From NCBI RefSeq assembly GCF_028281565.1, contig NZ_JANQJQ010000014.1, positions 53,205-117,204 on the forward strand: a stretch of 64,000 nucleotides of DNA. The letters run 5' to 3'. The first letter of the stretch is position 1, and each line of letters opens with the position of its first letter. The DNA comes from Seonamhaeicola sp. Its GTDB lineage: Bacteria > Bacteroidota > Bacteroidia > Flavobacteriales > Flavobacteriaceae. The notes under the pieces were generated by a model. It worked only from the letters and a program-made list of their open reading frames with translations. It was not told the DNA's origin and did not search any database. Of the stretch, positions 9,873 to 19,619 are shown in pieces. The translations under genes and the position numbers were made by a program.

Positions 9873-10745
9873 TTAATAAATATTTCGTGTCCCTTTAAAG
9901 TTTTCCCGAAACTCTGTAGGCGTGCAACCTTGCTTGTTCTTAAATCTTCTGTTAAAATTGGAAATATTGTTAAACCCACAATCAAAACAAATTTCAGAAA
10001 TACCATCATTGGTCTCAATAAGTTTTCTGGTGGCATAACCTAACCTTAACTCGTTCACAAATTCGGTAAACGTTTTGCCGGTGCGCTTTTTTATTAATCT
10101 ACTAAAAGAGATCACAGTCATGTTTATAATTGCAGCAGCATCTTCAACCTTAATCTTTTTATCGTAATGCTCTTTAATATAGTTGTACACCTTTTCTATA
10201 CGTTCACTATTATGAAAATCGTTCTGATCTTCAAACGACAGATTAGTCAGGGTTTTTTTATCCCTGGAAACAGCCAGGTCATATAATAAGGATTGAAATT
10301 CCATAAAATTGTCAAACCCACTCTTCCTGCTTAATGAATTCAACCTTTCTTCTACACTCAATATAGTTTCCTTTGAAAAGAGAATACCATGTTTTGAAGC
10401 TTTAAAGAGTTCCTTTATCGGTTTCAAAATATTCTTATTTAATAGAAGCGAGTCAAACAAATCCCTTGGAAACTGTATTGTAATTTCATGTAAGGTTTGA
10501 GTAGTATCATTTTTATAGTTTTCCCATCCATGATATACATTTGGACCCACCATTACTAATTCATAATCATCTATTTCACCGATGTGGTCTCCCACTATGC
10601 GTTTCCCCCCCTTGGCATTATGGATAAAGTTGATTTCGTATTCCGGATGAAAGTGAATCGGAAATGTAAAATCATTCCTTTCCCTATCAAAAACCAAAAA
10701 ACAATCATCTTCCTTTAGCGGGGTAATTTCTCTGTGTATTAACAT
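9873..10745 (-). CDS. AraC-family transcriptional regulator with N-terminal cupin domain
   Basis: N-terminal cupin (FPIHFHPEYEINFI) and C-terminal double HTH (DAAAIINMTVISFSRLIKKRTGKTFTEFVNELRLGYATRKLIETNDGISEICFDCGFNNISNFNRRFKNKQGCTPTEFRENF). Confidence 0.93.
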   Translation of the reverse strand: MLIHREITPLKEDDCFLVFDRERNDFTFPIHFHPEYEINFIHNAKGGKRIVGDHIGEIDDYELVMVGPNVYHGWENYKNDTTQTLHEITIQFPRDLFDSLLLNKNILKPIKELFKASKHGILFSKETILSVEERLNSLSRKSGFDNFMEFQSLLYDLAVSRDKKTLTNLSFEDQNDFHNSERIEKVYNYIKEHYDKKIKVEDAAAIINMTVISFSRLIKKRTGKTFTEFVNELRLGYATRKLIETNDGISEICFDCGFNNISNFNRRFKNKQGCTPTEFRENFKGTRNIY

Positions 10746-10978
10746 AATTCGTTTTGATTTAGCTTTAATTTGATGAAATAGTACAACAAATAATGATATA
10801 ATAGTACATATGCTAATTTAATAATAATATCTATAATATTGACCAAATAGCTTTTCTTATTATTCGTAAATTTTATTAATATTTATTTAAATTATTGATT
10901 TTTAAATATTTAACTTCAATTATGTATGAATAAAAAAATAGTGCCTGAATATCAAAATATTAAAAAATGTCGTAAAAG

Positions 10979-10993
10979 TATCATTAAATGATA
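10979..10993. promoter_or_regulatory. Perfect palindrome TATCATT-A-AATGATA in the araC/susC divergent intergenic region
   Basis: 7-bp inverted arms around a single A. Lies between the AraC regulator (10745, -) and susC (11132, +); TAATTTTG (11026-11033) fits the Bacteroidota -7 consensus TAnnTTTG downstream of it. Confidence 0.35.
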
Positions 10994-11131
10994 TAAAAAT
11001 ATTTAACAAAAGAGGTATTAGTACATAATTTTGAACTCTAAATTCTGATCAAAGAATTGCTTATACAACCATACGGTAAAAAAGCAAACTACTTAAGACA
11101 ATTTTGAGATATACTAACTAAACTTTTAATT

Positions 11132-14100
11132 ATGAGAAAAAACCTCCGATTTATTTTAATGATCGTTTTACTTGTGCCAACGTGGACATTATTTGCACAA
11201 GACAAAACGGTTAGTGGCACGGTTACAGATGAAAGTAATATGCCATTACCTGGTGTTACCATTTTGGTTAAAGGAACTTCCAATGGTACAACCACAGATT
11301 TTGACGGGAATTACTCCATCACGCTTTCCGGCAGCCAAAATGTACTAAGCTTTTCGTATATAGGTTTTAAAACCCAGGACGTAGCCATTGAAAGCCAAAC
11401 CACTTTAAACGTCACTTTACAAACAGATTTGGTTGGACTTAATGAAGTGGTAGTAGTTGGATATGGCTCTATGAGAAAAAGTGATTTAACCGGTGCTGTG
11501 TCATCGGTAACAGGAGATGATTTGTTAAGAGTAGCATCGAACAGACCAGTAGAAGCCATTCAAGGTAGAGTTGCCGGTGTTACGATCAATAAGACTTCCG
11601 GTCGTCCGGGAGCTGGAATGAAAGTAAGAATTCGTGGTGTTGGTAGTACCAACAACTCAGACCCACTGTATGTAGTTGATGGTGTACCGATTGGGAACGA
11701 CATTGAATTTTTAGCCCCGGAAGATATCCAAAGCATAGAGATCCTAAAAGACGCATCTTCAACGGCTATCTATGGTAACAGGGGAGCCAACGGTGTTATA
11801 ATTGTAACTACTAAATCCGGTAAAGCCTCTACGAAACCCGTATTCTCATTCAATACGTATTACGGTATTGCCGAAATCCCAAATAAGGTAGATTTATTGA
11901 ATGCCTCTCAACAGGGACAGTTGATTCTTGAGGCGGCAGCGAATGACGGACAAACATTGCCAACAAATCTTGAAAGCCGCATTAATTTTGCTATCGCAAA
12001 TAATGCATCAGGCACTGATTGGCAAAATCAAGTGTTTAGAGAAGCGCACCAACAAAATTACAACCTGAGTATAAGAGGAGGCTTTTCATCTAATGATGAT
12101 TCCGGAAGAAAGCTTTTGTACGCACTTAGCGGCACTTTATTTGATGAAGATGGAACTGTAGAAAACACTTCTTTTAAAAAGTATATTTTCAACACCAAAA
12201 CAGAATACCACTTTAACGATAAGGTTAATGCAGGTGTTCAAATCAATATTTTCAGAAGTGAATTAGGTAACTTCCCGGAGGGAATTTATAACGGCCCCAT
12301 TCCTTTATCATTAACATCAAGCCCAATTGACAGCCCAACAAATGCGGAAGGTGAATTTATTCCAATGCTTACGGCTTTTGGAAACAATCCTGCGTTACTG
12401 GTTGATCATTTACAATATGGCGACAATACAACCAATTCCTATTTGTTGCGTTCTTGGCTGGAATTTGATATAGCTGACGGCCTTAGCTTTAAAACCAATT
12501 ATCAAATTTCAAACGGAGCCATCCATAACAAAAATTATAGCCCGGCTTATTACTTAAACGAAAATTTTAATCGTCCTGAAAGCCAATTATTTGAGCAAAG
12601 AGGCGATTTCTATAGCTGGACGTGGATAAACTTGTTAAACTACAACAAGACTTTCAACGACTTACATAAAGTAAATGCAACTTTAGGCCATGAATCACAA
12701 TACAATAAAAGTTCAGGTTTCAGTGGAACAGGAATCAATGTTCCAGAGGAAAAAGATTTACAGTATTTGAATTTGGCAAAAACCTTTAACGAAAGAATTA
12801 ATGCCTATCAAGGACAAGGAGGTACAGAATCTTATTTCGCAAGAGCATTTTATTCCTTTGACAACAAGTACATGGTAACAGGAACAGTTAGATATGATGG
12901 GTCTAACAAATTCTCAGGAGACAATAAATGGGGATTATTCCCATCAGTTGGGGCCTCCTGGAAAGCAGATGAAGAGGAGTTCGTCCAAGATCTTAATATG
13001 TTCTCAACTTTAAAATTTAGAGCAGGATGGGGGCGCGTAGGTAATCAAGCCAGTGCACAAGCAGGTTCTGATGTTGCCAACATTGGCAACTACTCCATGC
13101 AGTACGTATTCAACGATGTTCAATACCAGGGAGGTACCACCACCAACATTCCAACACCCGACCTAAAATGGGAGGTTGTTGAAACCCAAAACTTTGGGGT
13201 TGATATGGGCTTCTTAGAAGGCGACTTAAGTGTTACCGCAGACTATTTCATAAGAGATACCAAAGATATGATTACCAGAGTTGCACTTCCTGGCTACTAT
13301 CCAAAAGACAGACCAAATGCGAATATTGGAACTATGAATAATAAAGGTTTTGAATTTGCAGCGAACTACGGAACCAATATTGGAGATGTAAACTTTAGCA
13401 TCGGGGCGAACATTACATTTATTGACAATGAGATCACCAAGCTAAATTCTGATGCCGATGCTTTTATTGATGGCGGATACATTGATAAACTGGGATTTAC
13501 AACCAGAACTGAATCTGGCAGAGAAATAGCTTATTTCTACGGATATCAAACGGATGGTATTTTCCGTACTCAGGAAGAAGTTGACGCTTACGCCAGTATA
13601 CAACCCAATGCTCAGATAGGAGATGTTAGATTTGTTGACAACAATGGAAATGGCACTATAGAAGCAGATGACAGAGCTTATTTAGGCTCTGGCCAGGCCG
13701 ATTTCTCTTATGGTATTAACTTCAGTTTGGAATACAAAGGATTCGATTTATCAGGTAATTTCTTTGGAGTCCAGGGGGCTGAAATCGTAAACGGTATGAG
13801 CTTAAGACTATTAGATGTTAACGATTATTTTAATGCCTATGCCGATAGAATGAATCGTTTCCATCCGGTAAACAATCCAAACGGGACACAACCAAGAGTC
13901 ACCCTATCTGATGCCAATAACAACTTACGTTTTTCAGACAGGTATGTTGAAGACGGTTCTTTCCTAAGATTGAAAAACCTACAAATTGGTTATACACTTC
14001 CTTCAAATTTAATTGAAAAGGCAGGCATCGATAAATTACGTTTCTACGTGTCAGGACAAAACTTATTGACCTTCACAAATTATAAAGGTTACGACCCTGA

Positions 14101-14218
14101 GATTGGTGATTTGACCCAAGACGCCGCAAATGATGTTAGGAGTTTAGGTATTGGTGTAGACTTAGGAAACTACCCGCAACCGAGGTTATACTATTTTGGA
14201 ATGAACATTAACTTTTAA
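11132..14218 (+). CDS. SusC/RagA-like TonB-dependent receptor (mannan PUL)
   Basis: CarboxypepD_reg-like domain (VSGTVTDESNMPLPGVTILVKGTSNGTTTDFDGNYSI), LNEVVVVGYGSMRKSDLTGAV, LKDASSTAIYGNRGANGVIIVTTKSGK. Confidence 0.96.
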   Translation: MRKNLRFILMIVLLVPTWTLFAQDKTVSGTVTDESNMPLPGVTILVKGTSNGTTTDFDGNYSITLSGSQNVLSFSYIGFKTQDVAIESQTTLNVTLQTDLVGLNEVVVVGYGSMRKSDLTGAVSSVTGDDLLRVASNRPVEAIQGRVAGVTINKTSGRPGAGMKVRIRGVGSTNNSDPLYVVDGVPIGNDIEFLAPEDIQSIEILKDASSTAIYGNRGANGVIIVTTKSGKASTKPVFSFNTYYGIAEIPNKVDLLNASQQGQLILEAAANDGQTLPTNLESRINFAIANNASGTDWQNQVFREAHQQNYNLSIRGGFSSNDDSGRKLLYALSGTLFDEDGTVENTSFKKYIFNTKTEYHFNDKVNAGVQINIFRSELGNFPEGIYNGPIPLSLTSSPIDSPTNAEGEFIPMLTAFGNNPALLVDHLQYGDNTTNSYLLRSWLEFDIADGLSFKTNYQISNGAIHNKNYSPAYYLNENFNRPESQLFEQRGDFYSWTWINLLNYNKTFNDLHKVNATLGHESQYNKSSGFSGTGINVPEEKDLQYLNLAKTFNERINAYQGQGGTESYFARAFYSFDNKYMVTGTVRYDGSNKFSGDNKWGLFPSVGASWKADEEEFVQDLNMFSTLKFRAGWGRVGNQASAQAGSDVANIGNYSMQYVFNDVQYQGGTTTNIPTPDLKWEVVETQNFGVDMGFLEGDLSVTADYFIRDTKDMITRVALPGYYPKDRPNANIGTMNNKGFEFAANYGTNIGDVNFSIGANITFIDNEITKLNSDADAFIDGGYIDKLGFTTRTESGREIAYFYGYQTDGIFRTQEEVDAYASIQPNAQIGDVRFVDNNGNGTIEADDRAYLGSGQADFSYGINFSLEYKGFDLSGNFFGVQGAEIVNGMSLRLLDVNDYFNAYADRMNRFHPVNNPNGTQPRVTLSDANNNLRFSDRYVEDGSFLRLKNLQIGYTLPSNLIEKAGIDKLRFYVSGQNLLTFTNYKGYDPEIGDLTQDAANDVRSLGIGVDLGNYPQPRLYYFGMNINF

Positions 14219-14228
14219 AAAATTAGCA

Positions 14229-15824
14229 ATGAAATTACATAGATTAATACCATTTTTTATAGCTGTTGTTGCTCTTTGTTCTTGTGAAGGCAACTTAACA
14301 GACTTAGAAAATATAGGAACCCAAACCGCAGAGGTTTATTTTAACGACCCCGAAAATGCATTGGCAGGATTAAACTCTGTTTATGCGGCAACCCAAGATG
14401 ATGAGTTCTTTGTTTATGGAGACATCTTATCTGATGACGCCCTAAAAGGAGGTAGTAGCTTCTTTGACTGGGTGGACCGTGAATACTTAAGACAATTTAC
14501 TGCAAACTCCGGAAACGGTGTATCCGGAGGAACCTGGTCGCTTTTATACACAACTATCGTCAGAGCAAATGAAGTGATAAACTCATTACCGGATGCCACT
14601 TTCGATGAAGATTTAAAACAAAGAATTATTGGTGAAGCCAAATTCCTAAGAGCTTATGCGTATTCTAAGTTAGTTCCTTTATTTGGTGGCGTACCATTGG
14701 TTACTGCAGACTTTACAGTAGACAATTTAACCGCTCCAAGAAGTACGGTTAGCGAGATTTACACTTTCATAAAACAAGATCTTGATGATGCGATTGCTGT
14801 CTTACCGGAAAAAAGCCAATATGCTGCTTCAGATTTAGGTCGAGCAACCAAGGGCGCTGCCAGAATGCTTAAGGTCAGAGTGCTAATGCAAGAAACCGGC
14901 TATAGCTACAATTCTGTTCTATCTGCTTCGGCAGGTCATTCGGTAGACGTTTCTGCCAACTGGAATGAAGTTTACAACCTTACAAGTGACATTATTAACT
15001 CCGGAGAATATGAGTTAGCGAGCAACTTTGCAACTATCTGGGAAGAAGAAGGCGAAAATAACATCGAGTCTATTTTCGAAATTCAACACAAACAAACCAA
15101 TAACGAATGGGGAGAAAGCGTAGGTAACACTACAATCGTTCAAATGGGTAACAGAGACGATTGGGGCTGGTGCTTTAACTTACCAACTGATGCACTGTAT
15201 AATACTTTCCTAAGCTCAGACCCAAGGATACTATGTACAATCTACGGGCAGGAATTCGACATTCTTTTCGGCGTAAAACAAACCTGGGACAAACAAATTT
15301 GGACATTAACTGATGACAGTACAAAAGATTTTGTAACCAGCTGTAGACTAAACAGAAAATATGCTTTAGCAAAAGAAGCCAGACATGGTAACCACAACAA
15401 TCAGGACGTAAACAAAAGAGTCATGCGTTATGCTGAAGTTTTACTGGCCCATGCGGAGGCTGCCTACTATAAAGGCATGGAAAGCGACGCCAGAGATTAC
15501 GTTAATATGGTCAGAAACCGTGCTCAAAACTCTACTATGCCGTTAGGGGCATCTGAAGGGCAAACGTCAAACTACACTTACGATACGTTTGCAGGAGCAT
15601 CTGTACCAGATATTCTTAGCACAGGAAATGACTTATTACTTGACATTTGGAAAGAACGCCGTATGGAACTTGCTCTTGAAGGCATAAGATACTTTGATAT
15701 CATCAGAACCGGAAGAATTGACCTATTACCATTTACAGACAATTATACGTCCCACGATGGCTTACTCCCTATACCAATAGGAGACGTAAACACCTTTGGA
15801 CTACCACAAAATAAAGGCTACTAA
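14229..15824 (+). CDS. SusD/RagB-like lipoprotein (mannan PUL)
   Basis: Lipobox LCSCEGN; RAYAYSKLVPLFGGVPLVT; MRYAEVLLAHAEAAY; RRMELALEGIRYFDIIRTG; immediately downstream of SusC. Confidence 0.95.
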   Translation: MKLHRLIPFFIAVVALCSCEGNLTDLENIGTQTAEVYFNDPENALAGLNSVYAATQDDEFFVYGDILSDDALKGGSSFFDWVDREYLRQFTANSGNGVSGGTWSLLYTTIVRANEVINSLPDATFDEDLKQRIIGEAKFLRAYAYSKLVPLFGGVPLVTADFTVDNLTAPRSTVSEIYTFIKQDLDDAIAVLPEKSQYAASDLGRATKGAARMLKVRVLMQETGYSYNSVLSASAGHSVDVSANWNEVYNLTSDIINSGEYELASNFATIWEEEGENNIESIFEIQHKQTNNEWGESVGNTTIVQMGNRDDWGWCFNLPTDALYNTFLSSDPRILCTIYGQEFDILFGVKQTWDKQIWTLTDDSTKDFVTSCRLNRKYALAKEARHGNHNNQDVNKRVMRYAEVLLAHAEAAYYKGMESDARDYVNMVRNRAQNSTMPLGASEGQTSNYTYDTFAGASVPDILSTGNDLLLDIWKERRMELALEGIRYFDIIRTGRIDLLPFTDNYTSHDGLLPIPIGDVNTFGLPQNKGY

Positions 15825-15844
15825 TAACTAAATAAACAATTCAA

Positions 15845-17518
15845 ATGAGAACGCATTTAAAATATTTATCAGTAATCATACTGGTTTTGGTAACCGTAAT
15901 CAGTTGCCAAAAGGATGATTCTATATATGACATAAGCTGGCCGGTGCCAACAATTTCAAATGTAAGTACTTATAGCGACTACTTATCAAGCACCATTACT
16001 TTAACAGGAAATTTTACCAGAGTTAAAAACGTATACTTTGGCAATGTAGCCGGAGAAGATATTGCAGTAGCCGGAGACGAAAACTCACTAACCGTTGTAG
16101 TTCCCAGAACCATGTCGGTAAATGGTGCTCCGATTAGAGTCACTAATGAATACGAACAAAGTTACCAAACCATGGAACCCTTTATCCCACTTATCCAGGA
16201 GTCTTCAGTTACAGAAGTAAGCGATATTCAAGTAGGATTGACTTTCACTGTAAAAGGAGTAAATGTAGATTTATTAACGGAAGTTGCTGTGGAAGGTGAA
16301 CCGGTGCCCGTTGTATCTAAATCTGAAACAGAATTATTATTATCAGTTTCCGGGTTGAATCTGAGAGCAGGTATGTTAGTAGACGTTTCATTCAAAAGTC
16401 TGGCTAAAAATGACATTCCAACTGCCGAAAAAATAAACGTTATCTATCCGTTTATTTCTTATGATGAAGTCATTATATGGGACTTTGAAGATGGTATTAA
16501 TCCTTATCAGGGAGAAGGAACTTCCACTATAGAAGCAGGAGATGTATTAGGCAACCAGGAAAACTACTTCTCTTTAAGAGCACCCGGTTATGGCTGGGAT
16601 AGAGAAACTGGAAATATTTCAATTGCTGAAACACCGGACTTTAGCAAGCTTATAAATCCACATTTAACATTTGCTGTTAGAACACCAGCAGGTAGCGCCG
16701 GGTATTTCCAAATGGAATCTCCTGGGACATGGAGACATTTTGGATATGGATTTGATACAGGCGGCCAATGGATTATCATCTCACAACCACTGGAAGATAA
16801 TTGGGAAGGTGACGGCTGGGACCCCGCAACATTCCTTCCTAAATTAGGGCTTAAAGCCGGTAATGCGGGAACTAGCCAGGATCTGGATATAGCCTATGTT
16901 AAAATAACAGAAGGAAAATACGATGGTAGCCAGGAAGTGGGAGACGCACTTGTTGGGTCTACGAAACCAGCCAAAATCGTTGTAATGGATTTTGAAGACA
17001 CAAATTCATGGCCTGATATCATGAATGGCAACGAGACTGTAGCTTCATTAAACTTTAGAAGGGATGACATTGATCCATTTTACGGCGACCAATTCTTCAC
17101 TTACACTGATGACGGTTCACTAGGTAACTGGAGCGGTTATTGGGGACAAGCCATATCAAAAGACATGTCAGACTCTCAACTATCCGTTTTCGACGACCCT
17201 TATTTATCCTTCGCCTTGAATGGCATTCCGGATAATGCACAATATGTGATCATTAGAATTTGGCAATATGATGGGGAAATGCAGTTGGCTAAGAAATTCT
17301 TCCCTAATACAAATGGAAATTGGGAAACATTTCAGTTTAGCTTGTTTAATGATGGTTCTTTTGAAAACTGGAGCGGGAATGCGCCATATAATACCTTCTC
17401 CAGCCCAACTAACGATGTACCTGTAGATAGGATTGAAATTATTGTAAACAGAAATGACGCGAACACCATAGGCATCAGTATAGACGAAGTTGTGATTACG
17501 GAAGGACCAAGATATTAG
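15845..17518 (+). CDS. PUL surface glycan-binding lipoprotein with IPT/TIG-like N-terminal repeats and two C-terminal beta-sandwich modules
   Basis: Lipobox VISCQKD; IPT-like PTISNVSTYSDYLSSTITLTGNFTRVKNVYFGN; two successive modules starting VIIWDFEDG and IVVMDFEDT and ending YVKITEG / EVVITEG. Confidence 0.75.
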   Translation: MRTHLKYLSVIILVLVTVISCQKDDSIYDISWPVPTISNVSTYSDYLSSTITLTGNFTRVKNVYFGNVAGEDIAVAGDENSLTVVVPRTMSVNGAPIRVTNEYEQSYQTMEPFIPLIQESSVTEVSDIQVGLTFTVKGVNVDLLTEVAVEGEPVPVVSKSETELLLSVSGLNLRAGMLVDVSFKSLAKNDIPTAEKINVIYPFISYDEVIIWDFEDGINPYQGEGTSTIEAGDVLGNQENYFSLRAPGYGWDRETGNISIAETPDFSKLINPHLTFAVRTPAGSAGYFQMESPGTWRHFGYGFDTGGQWIIISQPLEDNWEGDGWDPATFLPKLGLKAGNAGTSQDLDIAYVKITEGKYDGSQEVGDALVGSTKPAKIVVMDFEDTNSWPDIMNGNETVASLNFRRDDIDPFYGDQFFTYTDDGSLGNWSGYWGQAISKDMSDSQLSVFDDPYLSFALNGIPDNAQYVIIRIWQYDGEMQLAKKFFPNTNGNWETFQFSLFNDGSFENWSGNAPYNTFSSPTNDVPVDRIEIIVNRNDANTIGISIDEVVITEGPRY

Positions 17519-17557
17519 TATTCATTGTTTGAAATTAGTTGATGTTTAGTTTTTGTT

Positions 17558-17593
17558 TTAGATGGGGTATTTACCTAAGAATACCCCGTTTAA
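17558..17593 (+). terminator. Strong intergenic stem-loop (attenuator/terminator or RNA-processing element) between SGBP and GH26
   Basis: TTAGATGGGGTATT-TACCTAAG-AATACCCCGTTTAA: 8 perfect bp (17564-17571 / 17580-17587), extended by A-T and G-T pairs to about 14 bp. Only a weak T-tract follows. Confidence 0.5.
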
Positions 17594-17640
17594 AATAACC
17601 TTCTACCAATCACACTGAAAAGCATTTAAAACGTAGTATT

Positions 17641-19578
17641 ATGAAATTAACAATCAGAACGCTTTTATTGGTTTTCCTTTTGGCAGCATGTTCAAAAGAC
17701 GAAACCCCTACATTGAGTAGCGATGCTAAATTGCTTTCATTTTCTATCCAAGAAATAACCGAAAGCTTTAGTATTTCTTCAAACAAAGTAGAGACCACGC
17801 TAAAAGACGAACGAGATTTAAAAAACCTCACAGCTGTTTTTTCAATATCACCTGATGCCAAAGTATTTGTTGGCAATACACTTCAAACATCCGGTTATTC
17901 TAAAAACGACTTTACTAACCCGGTCACATATATTGTAGAAGCTGAAGATGGAACACGAACCAGTTACACAGTATCCATAAACTTTGAAGCCAAACTAACT
18001 GCTTTTAGCATCAAAGAACTTAACAACGTGAATTTCACAATAGATAATTTATCTATTACAGCTACCGTGCCTGCCGGAACAGATTTAAGCAATTTGACTG
18101 CCGAATTTACGACTACACAGAATTCCAGTTTATATATAGGAGGCACATTACAGGAATCCGGTAAAACAACCAATAATTTTGAGCAATCCGTTACTTACGA
18201 TTTAAAGCAGAATAATGAAACTGCAAAACAATATACGGTAACCATATCAGAAGCTCCCAACAACCAACCTGTAGCAAATGCCGGTGAAAATAAGGTCGCT
18301 GTCTTAGTAGGTTCCAACACTAGTGTAACAGTAAGACTAGATGGCTCTAATTCGTCGGATGTTGAAGCTCCCATTGCTGCATTTGAATGGAAGTTAAATG
18401 GCTCAACCATTGGTAACACAGAAGTTTTAGATGTTGATTTGAACCTTGGCACACATAACGTAGAATTAATAGTTACGGACTCCTATGGCGATACAGATTC
18501 TGATGCCATAAGTATTGAAGTTAGAGTGCAGGGAACCTATCTCCCGATAGATTCGAATGCTACTCAGGAAACTAAAAACCTCTATACCAAATTAGCAACC
18601 CTGGCTAACGGTAGCCAATTTGCTTTTGGTCAAGAATTCCCGTTGACTTTTCAATTAAATTCAATGAGCACAGACCTAAACACTTCAGATTGTAAAGATG
18701 TTACCGGAGACCACCCGGGAGTTTACGGCATAGACCCACACTACATGCTGTATAAACCGGAAAGCCAAAAGCAACTTCATATTGACGAAGCAAAACATGC
18801 TTATAACAATGGCTCTATAGTTACTTTTGACTTTCATCAAAGATCCAGAACCGACCACAAGGTCTATTTTAATGGCATAACCACTGATACCGACAAAAGT
18901 TTGATGTATGACATTGTTAATGATTTGAATGACTCAAGAACCTGGTTTTATACGGAACTTGATGAAGTATTAGACATCATAAACAATGATTTAGGGTTCC
19001 CTATAGTTTTCAGGTTGTTCCATGAAATGAACGGTGCATGGTTCTGGTGGGGCACTCAAGCCACTAATCACTCGGCCCAACTATACATTGATTTTTATCA
19101 ATTAGCAGTAGACTATATAAAAGACAGAACAAACCTTGTACTTTTTGGGTGGACACCAAATCAGACAACAGATGAAAGCTACTACCCCGGGGACACCTAT
19201 GTAGATGTTGTTGGAATTGATTATTACAACCCGGTTAAAAGTAATTTAAAAGCCGAGCTAACCTCATTATCAACATTTGCTTTCAATCATGATAAGGTGG
19301 CCATATTTAGTGAAACCGGAAAGGAAGACTATGTTAATTTAACACCTACCTTCTGGACCTCAAATGTTCTGGCGGCCATTCAAGAAGGCGGAAGTGATAT
19401 TAGAATTGCATGGGTATTAGCCTGGTTTAATGCGCCCTGGAATTCATCACAAAGTCAACTTTATATTCCAAATGCCAACAGCTCAACACAAATTAAAAAC
19501 GACTTTATTAATTTTTACAATAGTCCAAGCACATTATTCCAACAGGAGGTAAATGCTCTAAACGTTTATAACCAATAA
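17641..19578 (+). CDS. GH26 endo-beta-mannanase with tandem N-terminal repeat domains and PKD-like domain
   Basis: Lipobox LAACSKD; GH26 motifs FRLFHEMNGAWFWWG (acid/base) and VAIFSETGKEDY (nucleophile region); PKD-like region NQPVANAGENKVAVLVGSNTSVTVRLDGSNSSD...; two homologous N-terminal repeats. Confidence 0.92.
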   Translation: MKLTIRTLLLVFLLAACSKDETPTLSSDAKLLSFSIQEITESFSISSNKVETTLKDERDLKNLTAVFSISPDAKVFVGNTLQTSGYSKNDFTNPVTYIVEAEDGTRTSYTVSINFEAKLTAFSIKELNNVNFTIDNLSITATVPAGTDLSNLTAEFTTTQNSSLYIGGTLQESGKTTNNFEQSVTYDLKQNNETAKQYTVTISEAPNNQPVANAGENKVAVLVGSNTSVTVRLDGSNSSDVEAPIAAFEWKLNGSTIGNTEVLDVDLNLGTHNVELIVTDSYGDTDSDAISIEVRVQGTYLPIDSNATQETKNLYTKLATLANGSQFAFGQEFPLTFQLNSMSTDLNTSDCKDVTGDHPGVYGIDPHYMLYKPESQKQLHIDEAKHAYNNGSIVTFDFHQRSRTDHKVYFNGITTDTDKSLMYDIVNDLNDSRTWFYTELDEVLDIINNDLGFPIVFRLFHEMNGAWFWWGTQATNHSAQLYIDFYQLAVDYIKDRTNLVLFGWTPNQTTDESYYPGDTYVDVVGIDYYNPVKSNLKAELTSLSTFAFNHDKVAIFSETGKEDYVNLTPTFWTSNVLAAIQEGGSDIRIAWVLAWFNAPWNSSQSQLYIPNANSSTQIKNDFINFYNSPSTLFQQEVNALNVYNQ

Positions 19579-19619
19579 ATTACTTAATTTAAGGTCGAGG
19601 GGCTTAAACAAAATATTAT

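Noticed and set aside
9696-10043. 115-aa plus-strand ORF at the 3' end of the AraC gene
   Set aside because: Overlaps the AraC C-terminus antisense and otherwise covers AT-rich intergenic DNA; composition is not protein-like.
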